A stretch of DNA of 64,000 nucleotides, taken from Spirometra erinaceieuropaei. Taxonomy: Eukaryota; Platyhelminthes; Cestoda; Diphyllobothriidea; Diphyllobothriidae. Of the stretch, positions 63,865-64,000 are shown piece after piece. The notes below the pieces were generated by a model. The model saw only the letters and a program-made list of their open reading frames with translations. It made no database searches and was not told where the DNA came from. Position 1 is the first letter of the stretch. Every line of letters starts with the position of its first letter. The stretch is from the NCBI GenBank assembly GCA_902702965.1, contig CACRXP010000002.1, forward strand, positions 1,640,512-1,704,511, read 5' to 3'. Both the position numbers and the translations under genes were made by a program.

Positions 63865-64000
63865 GTAACATATGCCGAAGGAGACTGAGATGGCCATTGC
63901 TGAATTGTTAGCCGTCGTCAGCCCGCCTTACCCAGTTCCAGGACCTCGTACAGGATCGACCAGTAAGGACTGGAGCAGATATCTACGAAGGCAACCGAAT
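63865..64000 (-). mobile_element. tRNA-derived SINE (SINE-1), minus orientation, cut by window end
   Basis: Minus strand has the SINE-1 tail: AACTGGGTAAGGCGGGCTGA, CGACGGCTAACAATTCAG, AATGGCCATCTCAGTCTCC. The head runs out of the window. Confidence 0.5.

Noticed and set aside
1..64000. CRISPR array, operons, prophage or bacterial ribosome-binding sites
   Set aside because: No regularly spaced short repeats and no prokaryotic gene organisation; all recognisable genes are eukaryotic retroelements.

Overview
The window looks like a piece of a large, repeat-rich animal genome, most likely a flatworm and plausibly a tapeworm. That is inference from the element mix: several families of Penelope-like retroelements (PLEs) with RT plus GIY-YIG domains, an RTE-type LINE, CR1-like LINE tails, LINE ends with C2H2 zinc fingers, tRNA-derived SINEs and a degenerate TTAGGG-like array. 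There is no operon structure, no rRNA, no CRISPR array and no host gene I can recognise. Almost all recognisable coding sequence is of transposon origin and most of it is broken. A run of Ns (26993-27075) marks an assembly gap.

Layout. 1-4.3 kb: a minus-strand PLE fragment head-to-head with a nearly complete PLE (A1; open frame 856-3483, 107-bp pseudo-LTRs at 866-972 and 3571-3677, hammerhead-like motif at 3560-3601), abutting a truncated foldback element. 4.3-9.2 kb: SINEs, short repeats and a complete 990-bp foldback element (R1b). 9.2-12.4 kb: two copies of an unclassified repeat, R2, the second entered by a truncated R1. 12.9-14.1 kb: decayed RTE-type LINE. 20.3-22.3 and 28.1-30.2 kb: inverted copies of repeat R4, with a third partial copy at 26.1 kb. 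23.2-24.9 kb: PLE-C and PLE-A fragments. 30.3 and 42.8 kb: zinc-finger LINE tails. 31.7-34.4 kb: an inverted copy of R2 containing a complete R1. 36.8 kb: PLE-D remnant with the best hammerhead core. 38.4-39.1 kb: CR1-like tail. 44.3-47.4 kb: two PLE-B copies. 47.7-49.7 kb: one complete and one truncated R1. 52.8-56.6 kb: PLE-C next to an R1 that encloses 2.3 kb of other sequence including tRNA-like units. 57.7-63.5 kb: PLE-B, PLE-A and PLE-C fragments and a second CR1-like tail. SINEs lie between and after these.

How the parts relate. PLE proteins (RT plus GIY-YIG nuclease) are known to mobilise their own RNA. Three PLE loci here share head-to-head inverted 5' ends, and four PLE tails have a TATA-like box followed by a hammerhead or hammerhead-like core. 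R1 elements insert at TA with CAG...CTG ends and are almost wholly palindromic. They carry no transposase, so if they moved they used one supplied elsewhere. SINEs would likewise depend on LINE machinery. The most interesting signal is the hammerhead-like motif in PLE tails, whose two-base-pair stem III changes between copies with pairing kept.
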